The notes under the pieces were generated by a model. It made no database searches, was not told the origin of the DNA, and saw nothing but the letters and a program-made list of their open reading frames with translations. 64,000 nt of DNA, taken from Blautia glucerasea (GTDB lineage: Bacteria; Bacillota; Clostridia; Lachnospirales; Lachnospiraceae). The DNA is taken from contig NZ_JAAITU010000011.1 of NCBI RefSeq assembly GCF_013304385.1, forward strand, positions 1-64,000. The letters are read 5' to 3'. Both the position numbers and the translations under genes were made by a program. Below, in pieces: positions 7,927-16,637 of this stretch (position 1 is the first letter of the stretch; the number at the start of each line of letters is the position of its first letter).

Positions 7927-7980
7927 TATCGTCTGTGTGTAGTTGAGAATGGATGGCAGGCGAGAATAAGGAGAATATAC

Positions 7981-8670
7981 ATGAGCAGGAAAGTATTGGT
8001 AGTAGATGATGAAAAGCTGATCGTCAAGGGTATCCGCTTCAGCCTGGAACAGGACGGTATGGAAGTGGACTGCGCCTATGATGGTGAGGAAGCTGTAGAG
8101 AAGGCCAAGGAAAAGAAATACGATATCATTCTTTTAGACCTGATGCTTCCAAAGATGGACGGACTTGAGGTTTGCCAGCAGATCCGGGAATTTTCAAATG
8201 TTCCGATTGTGATGCTTACAGCAAAAGGAGAGGACATGGATAAGATCCTGGGACTGGAGTATGGTGCTGATGATTACATTACAAAGCCGTTTAACATTCT
8301 TGAGGTGAAGGCCAGGATCAAAGCAATTATGCGAAGAGCAGGCAGCAATCATGAAGAAAAAGAAAAGGCAAAGACCATTGAGGTGGGAGACCTTAAGATG
8401 GACTGCGAAAGCCGCCGGGTATTTATTGCCGGCCGTGAGATCAACCTTACAGCAAAGGAATTCGATGTTCTGGAGCTTCTGGTATTTAATCCCAACAAGG
8501 TTTACAGCCGTGAGAACCTTCTGAATATTGTTTGGGGATACGAGTATCCTGGAGATGTGCGTACTGTCGATGTACATATCCGTCGTCTTAGAGAGAAGAT
8601 TGAGGCAAATCCCAGTGAGCCGAAATACGTACACACCAAATGGGGTGTGGGTTATTACTTCCAGGCTTAA
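7981..8670 (+). CDS. OmpR/PhoB-family response regulator
   Basis: This 229-residue protein has an N-terminal receiver domain with acidic residues Asp9/Asp10, phospho-acceptor Asp53 in DIILLDLMLP, a Thr in VMLTA, and Lys in YITKPF. A winged-helix DNA-binding domain occupies roughly 130-229 (LTAKEFDVLELL, VDVHIRRLREKIE). It has an AAGGAG ribosome site and is followed after 3 bp by its cognate sensor kinase. Its closest architectural relatives are PhoP, WalR and MtrA. The genes it controls are not evident from the window. Confidence 0.93.
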   Translation: MSRKVLVVDDEKLIVKGIRFSLEQDGMEVDCAYDGEEAVEKAKEKKYDIILLDLMLPKMDGLEVCQQIREFSNVPIVMLTAKGEDMDKILGLEYGADDYITKPFNILEVKARIKAIMRRAGSNHEEKEKAKTIEVGDLKMDCESRRVFIAGREINLTAKEFDVLELLVFNPNKVYSRENLLNIVWGYEYPGDVRTVDVHIRRLREKIEANPSEPKYVHTKWGVGYYFQA

Positions 8671-8673
8671 GCT

Positions 8674-10101
8674 ATGATCAACAAGCCAAAGACAAGCTTT
8701 TTTAAAAGCCTGCGTTTTCGTATCCTGATCATCCTGATCATTCTGGGAATCGTGCCAAGTGTTATAGTTACACAGATTGTGATCAATACCTATGCGGATC
8801 GGGCCATTGCTCTCCGTACTGAGAATGTGAAGAATCAATGTGACATTTTGTGCAACCTGTTAATCAAAGAGAATTATATTAATGACTCCAGCTCGCAGGT
8901 AGTGAACAGCAAGCTGGAGTTGTTGTCTAATGTATATAGCGGCAGACTTTTGCTGGTTGACAGGGATTACAGGATCGTAAAGGATACGTATGGCATAGAT
9001 GAAGGGAAGACATTGCTTTCATCCATGGTCATCCGTTGCTTTAAAGGGGATGAAGTCAGCTGGTATAATCGTAAGAACCGGTCGATAGAGATGGTTGTTC
9101 CGGTAAAAAGTCCTGAAGTGAAGCAGCTGCAAGGGGTACTTCTGGTAAGCGTTTCAGCCAATGAGATCGCTTCTACCATTGATGAGCTGGAGCAGAGGGA
9201 GATCCTGATCATCGGGTTCATAGTAGCACTGGCCATTTTGCTTGGTTATGTACTTTCCACTATTCTTGTAAAACCTTTTGCGAGGATCACCAAATCTATA
9301 GAAGATCTGACAGACGGATATCAGAATGATGAGATCTCCGTTCCGGATTATACAGAGACAAAGCTGATCACAGATGCATTTAACAAGATGCTGGCAAGGA
9401 TGAAGATCCTGGATGAGTCCAGAAATGAATTTGTATCCAATGTGTCCCATGAGTTAAAGACACCTTTAACTTCCATGAAGGTGCTGGCTGATTCCCTTGT
9501 AGGGCAAAGCGGTGTGCCAGAAGAACTTTACCAGGAGTTTATGGGGGATATTACTGCGGAGATTGATAGGGAGAATAAGATCATCACAGATCTTCTTTCC
9601 CTTGTAAAGATGGACAAAAAGGCAGCAGATGTAAATATTTCCCATATGGATATCAATCAGTTACTGGAGGATATCCTGAAGAGGCTTCGGCCCATTGCAG
9701 ACAGACGTAATATTGACCTGATCCTTGATTGCTTCAGGCCAGTAGAAGCTGATGTGGATGAAGTGAAATTCACTTTGGCAGTGACCAATCTTGTGGAAAA
9801 TGGCATCAAATATAATGTGGATGACGGATGGGTAAGGGTAACGCTGGACGCAGACCATAAATATTTTTATGTGACAGTGGCAGATTCCGGCATGGGCATT
9901 CCTGAGGATAGCATTGACCGCATTTTTGAAAGGTTCTACCGTGTGGACAAGTCCCATTCCAGGGAGATTGGCGGTACAGGTCTTGGACTTGCCATTACAA
10001 GAAGTGCCATAGCCATGCATCATGGCACCATTAAGGTATTCAGCAAAGAGGGAGAAGGAACTACCTTTACCGTTCGTATCCCGTTGTCATATATTCCTTA
10101 G
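8674..10101 (+). CDS. HAMP-containing sensor histidine kinase
   Basis: This 475-residue membrane kinase has transmembrane helices at about 15-37 and 177-197 enclosing an extracytoplasmic sensor domain of about 140 residues. A HAMP segment follows, then a HisKA domain with His259 in NVSHELKTPL. The ATPase domain carries the N box LVENGIKYN, G1 DSGMGIP, the F box ERFYRVD and G2 GGTGLGLAI. It lies 3 bp behind its response regulator. The lipoprotein gene that begins 10 bp downstream probably modulates sensing, as described for MtrB and LpqB in actinobacteria; that is inferred from gene order and the GerMN domain. Confidence 0.93.
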   Translation: MINKPKTSFFKSLRFRILIILIILGIVPSVIVTQIVINTYADRAIALRTENVKNQCDILCNLLIKENYINDSSSQVVNSKLELLSNVYSGRLLLVDRDYRIVKDTYGIDEGKTLLSSMVIRCFKGDEVSWYNRKNRSIEMVVPVKSPEVKQLQGVLLVSVSANEIASTIDELEQREILIIGFIVALAILLGYVLSTILVKPFARITKSIEDLTDGYQNDEISVPDYTETKLITDAFNKMLARMKILDESRNEFVSNVSHELKTPLTSMKVLADSLVGQSGVPEELYQEFMGDITAEIDRENKIITDLLSLVKMDKKAADVNISHMDINQLLEDILKRLRPIADRRNIDLILDCFRPVEADVDEVKFTLAVTNLVENGIKYNVDDGWVRVTLDADHKYFYVTVADSGMGIPEDSIDRIFERFYRVDKSHSREIGGTGLGLAITRSAIAMHHGTIKVFSKEGEGTTFTVRIPLSYIP

Positions 10102-10111
10102 GAGGCACCAG

Positions 10112-11050
10112 ATGAAAAAGTTACTTATATTGCTGCTGAGTGTGGCGCTGATTGCAGGAGTTCTTGGCGGTTGCGCTGATACAGGACAGTCTGGCCTTAA
10201 GGACAGCGGAGGCAATCAATATTATTTTTACTATACAAATCAGGAAGAAACAAAGCTGCAGAGAGAAAGTTATGTGCCTGAGAAGGAAAGTCCCCAGGAT
10301 ATGATCGATGAGCTGGAGCAGAAGCTGAATGACAGAGAAACCAGCGGAGATTATCAGGCGCTTTTCCCAAAAGAAGTACAGATACAGTCCTGTGTGCTGG
10401 ACGATACATCCCTGCTTGTTTATTTTAATAGTGGATATACCAGTATGGGAAGTACCAGGGAGATTCTGGTACGGGCTGGAGTTGTACGAAGCTTTCTTCA
10501 GGTTCCGGGGATTTCCGGTGTGAAATTCTATGTAGGAAATACAGAGCTTACAGATTCTAAAGGAAATCCAATAGGCACCATGGATAATTCCAGTTTTGTG
10601 GAACTGCGGGGTGATGATCGGGATGCTTACCGGTATGATACTTTTACCTTGTATTTTACTGACAGCACAGGGGAAAAACTGGTTGAGGAAGAAAGAAGCG
10701 TTTATTATAAGCGAAGTCTTCCAAGGGAACGGGTGATCCTGGAGCAGCTGATCAAGGGGCCTATGGAAAAAGGACATTATCCTACTCTTCCGGAGAATAC
10801 AGAGGTTATGTCTGTAACAACTTCTGATCGTGTATGTTATGTGAACTTCAGCCAGGCGTTTTCTGATGCAGCTCTTGATATTCCGGAGAAAACAATTATT
10901 TATTCTGTAGTTAATTCCGTACTGGCTGCTGTGGATGCAGACAAAGTTCAGATCAGCCTGAACGGACAGGATGATGTAAGCTTTGGAGAGAATACCTCTC
11001 TTTATAATTTCTTTGGCTGGAATACTGATTTGATCCAGGACAAAGAGTAA
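10112..11050 (+). CDS. GerMN-domain lipoprotein, LpqB-like
   Basis: This is a 312-residue secreted lipoprotein. The start at 10112 follows GGAGG at 10101-10105; an in-frame upstream ATG at 10022 lies inside the kinase gene and is unlikely. The signal peptide ends in LGGC with the lipidated Cys at position 21. The mature part holds two GerMN-type repeats, each with a VYFNSGY- or CYVNFSQAF-like core strand and an FLQVPGI- or LAAVDADKV-like helix. GerMN domains occur in the germination protein GerM and in LpqB, partner of the MtrAB two-component system. The position directly after the kinase supports a three-component signalling unit. Confidence 0.8.
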   Translation: MKKLLILLLSVALIAGVLGGCADTGQSGLKDSGGNQYYFYYTNQEETKLQRESYVPEKESPQDMIDELEQKLNDRETSGDYQALFPKEVQIQSCVLDDTSLLVYFNSGYTSMGSTREILVRAGVVRSFLQVPGISGVKFYVGNTELTDSKGNPIGTMDNSSFVELRGDDRDAYRYDTFTLYFTDSTGEKLVEEERSVYYKRSLPRERVILEQLIKGPMEKGHYPTLPENTEVMSVTTSDRVCYVNFSQAFSDAALDIPEKTIIYSVVNSVLAAVDADKVQISLNGQDDVSFGENTSLYNFFGWNTDLIQDKE

Positions 11051-11061
11051 GGAGGAAATGG

Positions 11062-13527
11062 ATGGCAAGACGTCCCTTATGTCTTGCGTGCCTTCTCCTG
11101 ATGTTGGCGATGGCCATGGCAGATTTGCTGGGGATGCCCCTGATCAGGGGGAATCCTCTGCCGAAATCTGTTTCAGAATATTTAAAAAAGCATCCGGGGA
11201 CCACCATCTGCGGGGAGGTGGAACGGTGCGCAGAAAGTGAAAATTCAAAATCAGTCTATCTTAAAGATGTCTATTTTATCTATCAATCTAAGAAAATTCC
11301 AATAAAAAATGTAAGAGTCTTTTTGAAAAATCAGGAAACATTTTCTAAAGCCAAGTCTGTGGCGAATGTCAGATCCTCTGTAAAGGGACGAAGTTCTGTG
11401 AATGCAGATAAGGGTTTGGGGGATAAGTGTGGAGTATCTGTGGATACAGATAAGGATGTCCTGTATAAAGGGATGATGGTTCGTGTAAAAGGAAGGCTGG
11501 AAGAAATCCAGGGCAAACGAAATCCTGGAGAGTTTGACAGCCGTCAGTATTATGCATGCCAGCATATCTATTATGTGATGAAGAAAGCTGTGATCAAGGA
11601 AAAATCATTCAGTTATTCTGTTTATGGACAATTTCTGGTGGATCTGCAGCAGTATCTGGGGGACATTTTGTGCCAGGCCGCAGGAGAAGAAGGAGAAGTA
11701 TTAAAGGCCATTGTGCTGGGGGATAAAACCGGTTTGGAGGATGAAACAAAGCTGCGCTACCAAATGGGCGGGATACTGCATATACTGGCGATTTCGGGAC
11801 TCCATATCAGTATTATCGGCATGGGCTTTTACCGGTTTTTGAAAAAATGTTATCTGGGAAACTGGACTGCCGGTATGATCGCCTTGGTTTTTATGATCCA
11901 GTATGGGATGATGACAGGAGGCAGCGTGTCTGTTATGCGGGCTGTGTGCATGTTTCTCATGGCTGCAGGGGCGAGGATTCTTGGCAGGATCTATGATCTG
12001 CCTACAGCACTGGCTGCATCTGCAGTACTGATCCTTCTGGAATCGCCGGCTTATTTGTACAGCAGCGGTTTTCTTCTTTCCTTTTCTGCAGTGTTCGGGG
12101 CAGGGATCATTTATCCTTATCTGGAAAAGAAGGCAGACAAAAGGGGAAAGAAAGAAAACAGAAAAACAGAAAATAGAAAGACGGTAAACAGAAAGGTAAA
12201 AGCAGTTTGCAAAAAGGGAACGGCCATGTTTCTGGCCTCGCTGGGAGTGCAGTTGACTATGCTTCCGGTGAGCCTTTATTTCTTTGGGGAGGTTTCTGTG
12301 GCTGGATTGATGTTGAACCTGTTAGTGATTCCGTCAGTAGCGGTGGTTCTGGTCAGTGGTCTTGCAGGAATGCTGGTGGGCTGTTTCTGGATGACAGGCG
12401 CCAAAATACTGATTTTCCCTGGAAAATTCCTGTTATGGCTTTATGAAATGCTATGTGGTGCAGCAGGCAGTCTGTCTATAGGAAATCTAAGAATTCCTGT
12501 TACCTGGGTGGCAGGCCAGCCAAAGCTGTGGCAGATCGTACTGTACTATTTGATCTTGGGAACACTCCTTTTCTTATATTCACAGAAAAGCAAATGGCGA
12601 ACCGGATATAAAGAAAAATATGAAGAAATGCCACTGAGAATGATAAAAATTTCAGGAATAGTTTACTGGGCAATTCTGGCAGCAGGAGTAGTGGTCAGTC
12701 TCCTGGTGATCCGAGTCTGGCCCTCAGCCTACCTGCAGATCACTTGTCTGGATGTGGGGCAGGGAGATGGAATTGCGATCCAGACGCCGGAAGGGAAAAA
12801 CTATCTGATTGATGGAGGAAGCAGCAGTAAAACCAGTACTGGCAGATATCAGATGCTTCCCTTTTTGAAGTCAAGGGGAATCAGCCGGATTGATGGGATT
12901 TTTATATCTCATGTTGATGAGGATCATATCAGCGGAGTTCGGGAAATCCTGGAATTGCAGGCACAGGGGCTGACCTCGGTATATGTAAGCAGTCTGTATC
13001 TGCCTAAATGGCAGGATCCTCCGGAAAACTGGAATAATCTGGAGAAACTGGGCAGACAGGCAGGCGTCCGGATCTATACTGTAAAGAGAGGAGATATTCT
13101 CCAGTCCGGGAAAATGAAGCTTTGTTTCCTGGCACCGGAAGATGGGGCAAAAGGAGAAAACGTAAATGAGGATGGCATGGTGATACAGCTTGAATATGCA
13201 AGATTTTCCGGCCTTTTTACAGGTGATATCGGTGAAAAAACAGAAAAAGAGCTGCTTCCATATCTGAAGGATGTGGATTTTCTGAAGGTAGGGCATCATG
13301 GATCAAAATATTCTACCAGCAGTGTTTTTTTGGAAAAGATAAAACCTGAAAATGGAGTGATTTCCTGCTCAGAAACAAATACTTATGGACACCCTTCGTC
13401 GGAAACGATCCAGCGTCTGAGAGAGCATGGATGTGAGGTGGCATATACCATGATAAGCGGTGCAGTGACTGTATACACAGATGGGAAACATGTGAAAATG
13501 GAAGGCTTTTTAAGTAGCGAGTTATAG
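11062..13527 (+). CDS. comEC: ComEC/Rec2 competence protein (DNA translocation channel)
   Basis: This 821-residue membrane protein should form the channel that carries single-stranded DNA across the membrane. It has an N-terminal DUF4131 region, a central Competence domain with about eight helices (including the typical ILAISGLHISIIG motif), and a C-terminal metallo-beta-lactamase-like domain with LDVGQGDG, ISHVDEDHISG and VGHHGSKYSTS. Length is normal. A short basic insertion rich in KENRKTENRKT repeats lies between helices. The gene follows the GerMN lipoprotein by 11 bp and is probably cotranscribed with the signalling genes. Confidence 0.93.
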   Translation: MARRPLCLACLLLMLAMAMADLLGMPLIRGNPLPKSVSEYLKKHPGTTICGEVERCAESENSKSVYLKDVYFIYQSKKIPIKNVRVFLKNQETFSKAKSVANVRSSVKGRSSVNADKGLGDKCGVSVDTDKDVLYKGMMVRVKGRLEEIQGKRNPGEFDSRQYYACQHIYYVMKKAVIKEKSFSYSVYGQFLVDLQQYLGDILCQAAGEEGEVLKAIVLGDKTGLEDETKLRYQMGGILHILAISGLHISIIGMGFYRFLKKCYLGNWTAGMIALVFMIQYGMMTGGSVSVMRAVCMFLMAAGARILGRIYDLPTALAASAVLILLESPAYLYSSGFLLSFSAVFGAGIIYPYLEKKADKRGKKENRKTENRKTVNRKVKAVCKKGTAMFLASLGVQLTMLPVSLYFFGEVSVAGLMLNLLVIPSVAVVLVSGLAGMLVGCFWMTGAKILIFPGKFLLWLYEMLCGAAGSLSIGNLRIPVTWVAGQPKLWQIVLYYLILGTLLFLYSQKSKWRTGYKEKYEEMPLRMIKISGIVYWAILAAGVVVSLLVIRVWPSAYLQITCLDVGQGDGIAIQTPEGKNYLIDGGSSSKTSTGRYQMLPFLKSRGISRIDGIFISHVDEDHISGVREILELQAQGLTSVYVSSLYLPKWQDPPENWNNLEKLGRQAGVRIYTVKRGDILQSGKMKLCFLAPEDGAKGENVNEDGMVIQLEYARFSGLFTGDIGEKTEKELLPYLKDVDFLKVGHHGSKYSTSSVFLEKIKPENGVISCSETNTYGHPSSETIQRLREHGCEVAYTMISGAVTVYTDGKHVKMEGFLSSEL

Positions 13528-13537
13528 CTGCCACTCC

Positions 13538-13566
13538 TTGTTTTTGCCAACAGGATATATTATAAT
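13538..13566 (+). promoter_or_regulatory. Likely sigma-A promoter for the parA-like gene
   Basis: TTGTTT (13538-13543) and a perfect TATAAT (13561-13566) are separated by 17 bp, directly after the comEC stop. A small GCCGG/CCGGC hairpin lies between this and the ribosome site GAGGGAAGAGGGG. Confidence 0.55.
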
Positions 13567-13618
13567 GCTTTCAAAGGCCGGTGGTGTCCGGCATACAAAA
13601 GAGGGAAGAGGGGCGGCC

Positions 13619-14410
13619 ATGAAGAAAACAGTTACCATATGTTTTACCAACAACAAAGGAGGAAGCGGCAAATCCACCACATGCTCCAATGTGGGAGCAG
13701 CAATGGCACGGGCAGGAAAAAAGGTACTGCTGGTGGACGGAGACATGCAGCTGAATCTGTCCCTGTCCTTTTTCTCAGAGGAAAAAGTACTGGAAATGGC
13801 AGCAGGGGAGATGAATCTATACCACGCCATTGGGGGACAGAAGGATCTGACAGATTACATTGTACATACTCCATATGAGGGGCTGGATCTGATTCCTTCT
13901 TCTACTCAGATGAGTTCCATTGAGTATGAGCTTTTTACAAAATGGCAGAGGGAATTTATCCTGAAAAAATGTTTGCAGAAGATCAAAGCAGCAGGGACTT
14001 ATGATTATATCCTGATTGATGCACCACCTACACTGGGAGGCTGGGTGATGAATATTTTGTGTGCTTCAGACCGGGTGCTTGTACCGGTAGAGGCAAGCCC
14101 GTGGGGGATGTTTGGACTGGCCAATATGTTTGATTTTCTGGATGAAGTAAAGGAGATCGCACCGGAGCTTCAGGTGCTGGGGATCGTGATCACCAAGGCA
14201 GACACAAGAAAAGCATATTTTAAACAGACGCTGGAGACCTTAAAGGATATGGACGGGATCCGGCTGTTGGATTCTGTGATCCGGGTGGACAGCTCCATTG
14301 AGTGGGCACAGGATGCCAGTGCCCCGGTGGTAGAGTTTAAGAAAAGCAGCAGAAGTGCAAAAGAATATACAGAACTTGCAGAGGAGGTAATGAATCGTGT
14401 CAGTAGGTAA
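13619..14410 (+). CDS. ParA/Soj-type ATPase
   Basis: This 263-residue deviant-Walker ATPase has KGGSGKST near residues 13-20, Walker A' VDGDMQLNLS and Walker B IDAPPTLG. ParA/MinD proteins move along DNA or membrane and position cargo. The start at 13619 is preceded by GGGAAGAGGGG; an upstream in-frame ATG at 13565 would overlap the -10 box. No parB or parS is visible. Instead the gene overlaps by 14 bp a gene for an Ala/Lys-rich protein. This is not the usual parAB-oriC arrangement, so it is probably an orphan ParA with a dedicated partner. Confidence 0.88.
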   Translation: MKKTVTICFTNNKGGSGKSTTCSNVGAAMARAGKKVLLVDGDMQLNLSLSFFSEEKVLEMAAGEMNLYHAIGGQKDLTDYIVHTPYEGLDLIPSSTQMSSIEYELFTKWQREFILKKCLQKIKAAGTYDYILIDAPPTLGGWVMNILCASDRVLVPVEASPWGMFGLANMFDFLDEVKEIAPELQVLGIVITKADTRKAYFKQTLETLKDMDGIRLLDSVIRVDSSIEWAQDASAPVVEFKKSSRSAKEYTELAEEVMNRVSR

Positions 14411-14672
14411 AGCAAGCATTCAAAGGGCAGCAGCTAAAAACACAGCTGAAGCAAAAACAACAAAAGCAGCAACAAAAACAGCAAATAAAACAGCAGCCGG
14501 GAAAACAACAGGGCGAGCTGCTGCAAAGGCAGCACCAAAGAAAGTAACACAGTCTGTGGCAACGCCTATGGATTCCCAGGAAATACAATTAAAATTTCTT
14601 TCAGGCAACAGGCCGGCAGAAGAGGGAAAGCCTGTAAAGATCGCAGAGGACCTGCCGGTTTATCTGCTCTGA
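14397..14672 (+). CDS. Ala/Lys/Thr-rich small basic protein, ParA partner of unknown function
   Basis: This 91-residue protein starts with GTG at 14397 after AGAGGAGG and overlaps the parA-like gene by 14 bp. Residues 6-55 are a low-complexity run of Ala, Lys and Thr, with repeated AAKAA- and TKTANKTA-like segments, resembling histone H1-like or AlgP-like nucleic-acid-binding tails. The last 30 residues look like a structured motif: SQEIQLKFLSGNRPAEEGK, then an acidic segment ending in LPVYLL. The coupling to ParA suggests that the tail binds DNA and the C-terminal motif binds ParA or another partner. I do not recognise the family. Confidence 0.7.
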   Translation: MSVGKASIQRAAAKNTAEAKTTKAATKTANKTAAGKTTGRAAAKAAPKKVTQSVATPMDSQEIQLKFLSGNRPAEEGKPVKIAEDLPVYLL

Positions 14673-14792
14673 TAATAATTTGGGTTAATATAGCTTTTTA
14701 CAATATAAACAGTCTCAGATTTTTTGAGAATCCTGTGGCATGATGTATTCAGAATATCCTGCTCTGGAAAGAGAAAAATCAAAAAAGTGATA

Positions 14793-14831
14793 TTCAAAAA
14801 GAAAATAATTTATAGCGTTTGTCTTTTTGAA
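14793..14831 (+). other. Inverted repeat in the carboxylesterase leader
   Basis: TTCAAAAAGA (14793-14802) is the exact complement of TCTTTTTGAA (14822-14831). A third TCAAAAAGG lies over the ribosome site at about 14848. A mutually exclusive fold that hides the AAAGGAGG is conceivable. Confidence 0.4.
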
Positions 14832-14870
14832 ATCCTAAAATGATTTTATCAAAAAGGAGGTTCTGTTTAT

Positions 14871-16535
14871 ATGAAGAAAAGAATAATCGCAGTGGCTGCA
14901 TTATTGGCCTGCTCCACACTTTTGGGAAGTGTTCATGTGTATGCAGAGGAAAATGAAAAGAATATTGTTGAAACAGCATACGGAAAAGTTCAAGGTATCA
15001 ACAGTACGGATGAAACTTATGAGAATGTTGTAGAGTTTCGTGGAATTCCCTATGCAGCACCGCCGGTGGGTGATTTGCGCTGGAAAGCACCTGTAGATCC
15101 GGAAAAATGGGATGATGTACTTGTGTGCGACACTTACAAAGATATTCCTATGCAGGTATTGGGTGGAGCAGAGGTGGAACCATATAAATCGGATATTTAT
15201 TACGATGGAGTTCCTGAAATGAGTGAAGACTGTCTGTATCTGAATGTAATGACAACAGAAGATTCACTTTCTTCTACAGAAAAGAAACCGGTATATGTCT
15301 GGTTCCATGGAGGTGGACTGAACAGCTGCTATACCTTTGAGCCGGAAGGAAACGGAGAAGCTTTTGCAAAGAATGGAATTGTTGTGGTAACAGTGGAACA
15401 GCGTCTTGGCGTCTTTGGGTATCTGTCATTGCCACAGCTTACTGAGGAACAGGGGCAGAGCGGAAATTATGGTCTGATGGATCAGATTAAAGCAATGGAA
15501 TGGATCAAAGAGAATATAGCTAACTTTGGTGGAGACCCTGAGAATATAACTGTTGGCGGACAATCCGGCGGTACCACGAAGGCAATGGCAATGACTGCTT
15601 CTCCTAAAATGGATGTGAAAGTTGATAAATTGATCCTGGAAAGCGGCTTAAAGTACAATATGGAATTCCAGACTCAGGAAAGTGCTGAAGAAACAGGAAC
15701 TGCATATCTGGGAGATCTGGGGCTTGATGAAAGTGCCACACTTGAGGATCTGAGAAACGTGGATGCTGAAAAACTGATCGACAGTACCAGCTCCAATTAT
15801 CCGGGAAGCATGAATCTGGATGGTTTGTATGTCACCTATGAAAACATTCAGGATTCTATTAATGACGGAGCTTTTGATGAGGTTTCTATATTGTCCGGAA
15901 CAAATCTTGGCGAGGGAAGCTATCCGAAGGTATCCACAGCAGATGATTTCTATGCTCAATATAAAGAAGCTCTTGGTGATTTGTATGACCAGTACGATTT
16001 TGAAAATCTGGTAAAAGTTGATGACAGTACAGCTGCTATGATCAGCCGTCAGTTAGGAACTTATGGTCTTGGCACAAATGTCAGCAGAAGCCTTATGGTT
16101 AATCGACTGTACGGAAAAATGATGTCAGAAAGAACAGATGGAAAAGTTGCAAACTATACATACTTATTCAGCCACGCTACACCTGAGAGCATTACAGATT
16201 TAGGAACGGACAGAGGCTGGGCTAACCAGTGGGCATGGCATACAGGTGAAATGTGGTATGCGTTTAATTCTCTGCGTGAGGGTGTTCCGGCGGTAAGACA
16301 GTGGACTGACTGGGATTATGAGCTGGCAGAAAAAATGAATCAGTATTGGTCAAACTTTATCAAAACCGGAGATCCGAATGGAGACGGACTTGCATACTGG
16401 CCAGTGGCAGATGAAAATATGGGATATATTCAGTTAGGAGACGGAATCAGTACACATGAAGATGAACTGACAGATCTGGAAAAACTGATGATGGATTATA
16501 CAACCAGCTATTTCAATTTTCCTGCAGCTGAATAA
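14871..16535 (+). CDS. Secreted type-B carboxylesterase/lipase family protein
   Basis: This 554-residue alpha/beta-hydrolase of the carboxylesterase family has an N-terminal signal peptide ending near VYAEE (about residue 25). It shows the oxyanion motif FHGGG at 145-149 and the nucleophile elbow GQSGG with Ser232. A normal family start (GKVQGI, FRGIPYAAPPVG, EDCLYLNV) and a C-terminal WANQWAWHTGEM segment near the expected catalytic His region are also visible. It should hydrolyse an ester outside the cell. The gene has a strong AAAAAGGAGG site, a separate leader and a strong terminator afterwards, so it is monocistronic. The substrate cannot be told from sequence. Confidence 0.9.
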   Translation: MKKRIIAVAALLACSTLLGSVHVYAEENEKNIVETAYGKVQGINSTDETYENVVEFRGIPYAAPPVGDLRWKAPVDPEKWDDVLVCDTYKDIPMQVLGGAEVEPYKSDIYYDGVPEMSEDCLYLNVMTTEDSLSSTEKKPVYVWFHGGGLNSCYTFEPEGNGEAFAKNGIVVVTVEQRLGVFGYLSLPQLTEEQGQSGNYGLMDQIKAMEWIKENIANFGGDPENITVGGQSGGTTKAMAMTASPKMDVKVDKLILESGLKYNMEFQTQESAEETGTAYLGDLGLDESATLEDLRNVDAEKLIDSTSSNYPGSMNLDGLYVTYENIQDSINDGAFDEVSILSGTNLGEGSYPKVSTADDFYAQYKEALGDLYDQYDFENLVKVDDSTAAMISRQLGTYGLGTNVSRSLMVNRLYGKMMSERTDGKVANYTYLFSHATPESITDLGTDRGWANQWAWHTGEMWYAFNSLREGVPAVRQWTDWDYELAEKMNQYWSNFIKTGDPNGDGLAYWPVADENMGYIQLGDGISTHEDELTDLEKLMMDYTTSYFNFPAAE

Positions 16536-16593
16536 TAATAAACAGACTATTACTCACAAGTAAGGGCTGCCGGAAAGCAGGCAGTTCTAAAAC

Positions 16594-16630
16594 AGGGAGG
16601 GTGTGACTTGCACTGAGTCACATCCTCCCT
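16594..16630. terminator. Intrinsic terminator between the esterase gene and holA
   Basis: AGGGAGG plus TGTGACT pairs with AGTCACA plus CCTCCCT around a seven-base loop, giving about 15 bp of GC-rich stem with one mismatch. It sits between two convergent genes. The plus-strand T-run afterwards is short (AAATTTGTT), and the minus strand has TTTTAGAA after the stem, so it may serve both directions. Confidence 0.8.
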
Positions 16631-16637
16631 AAATTTG

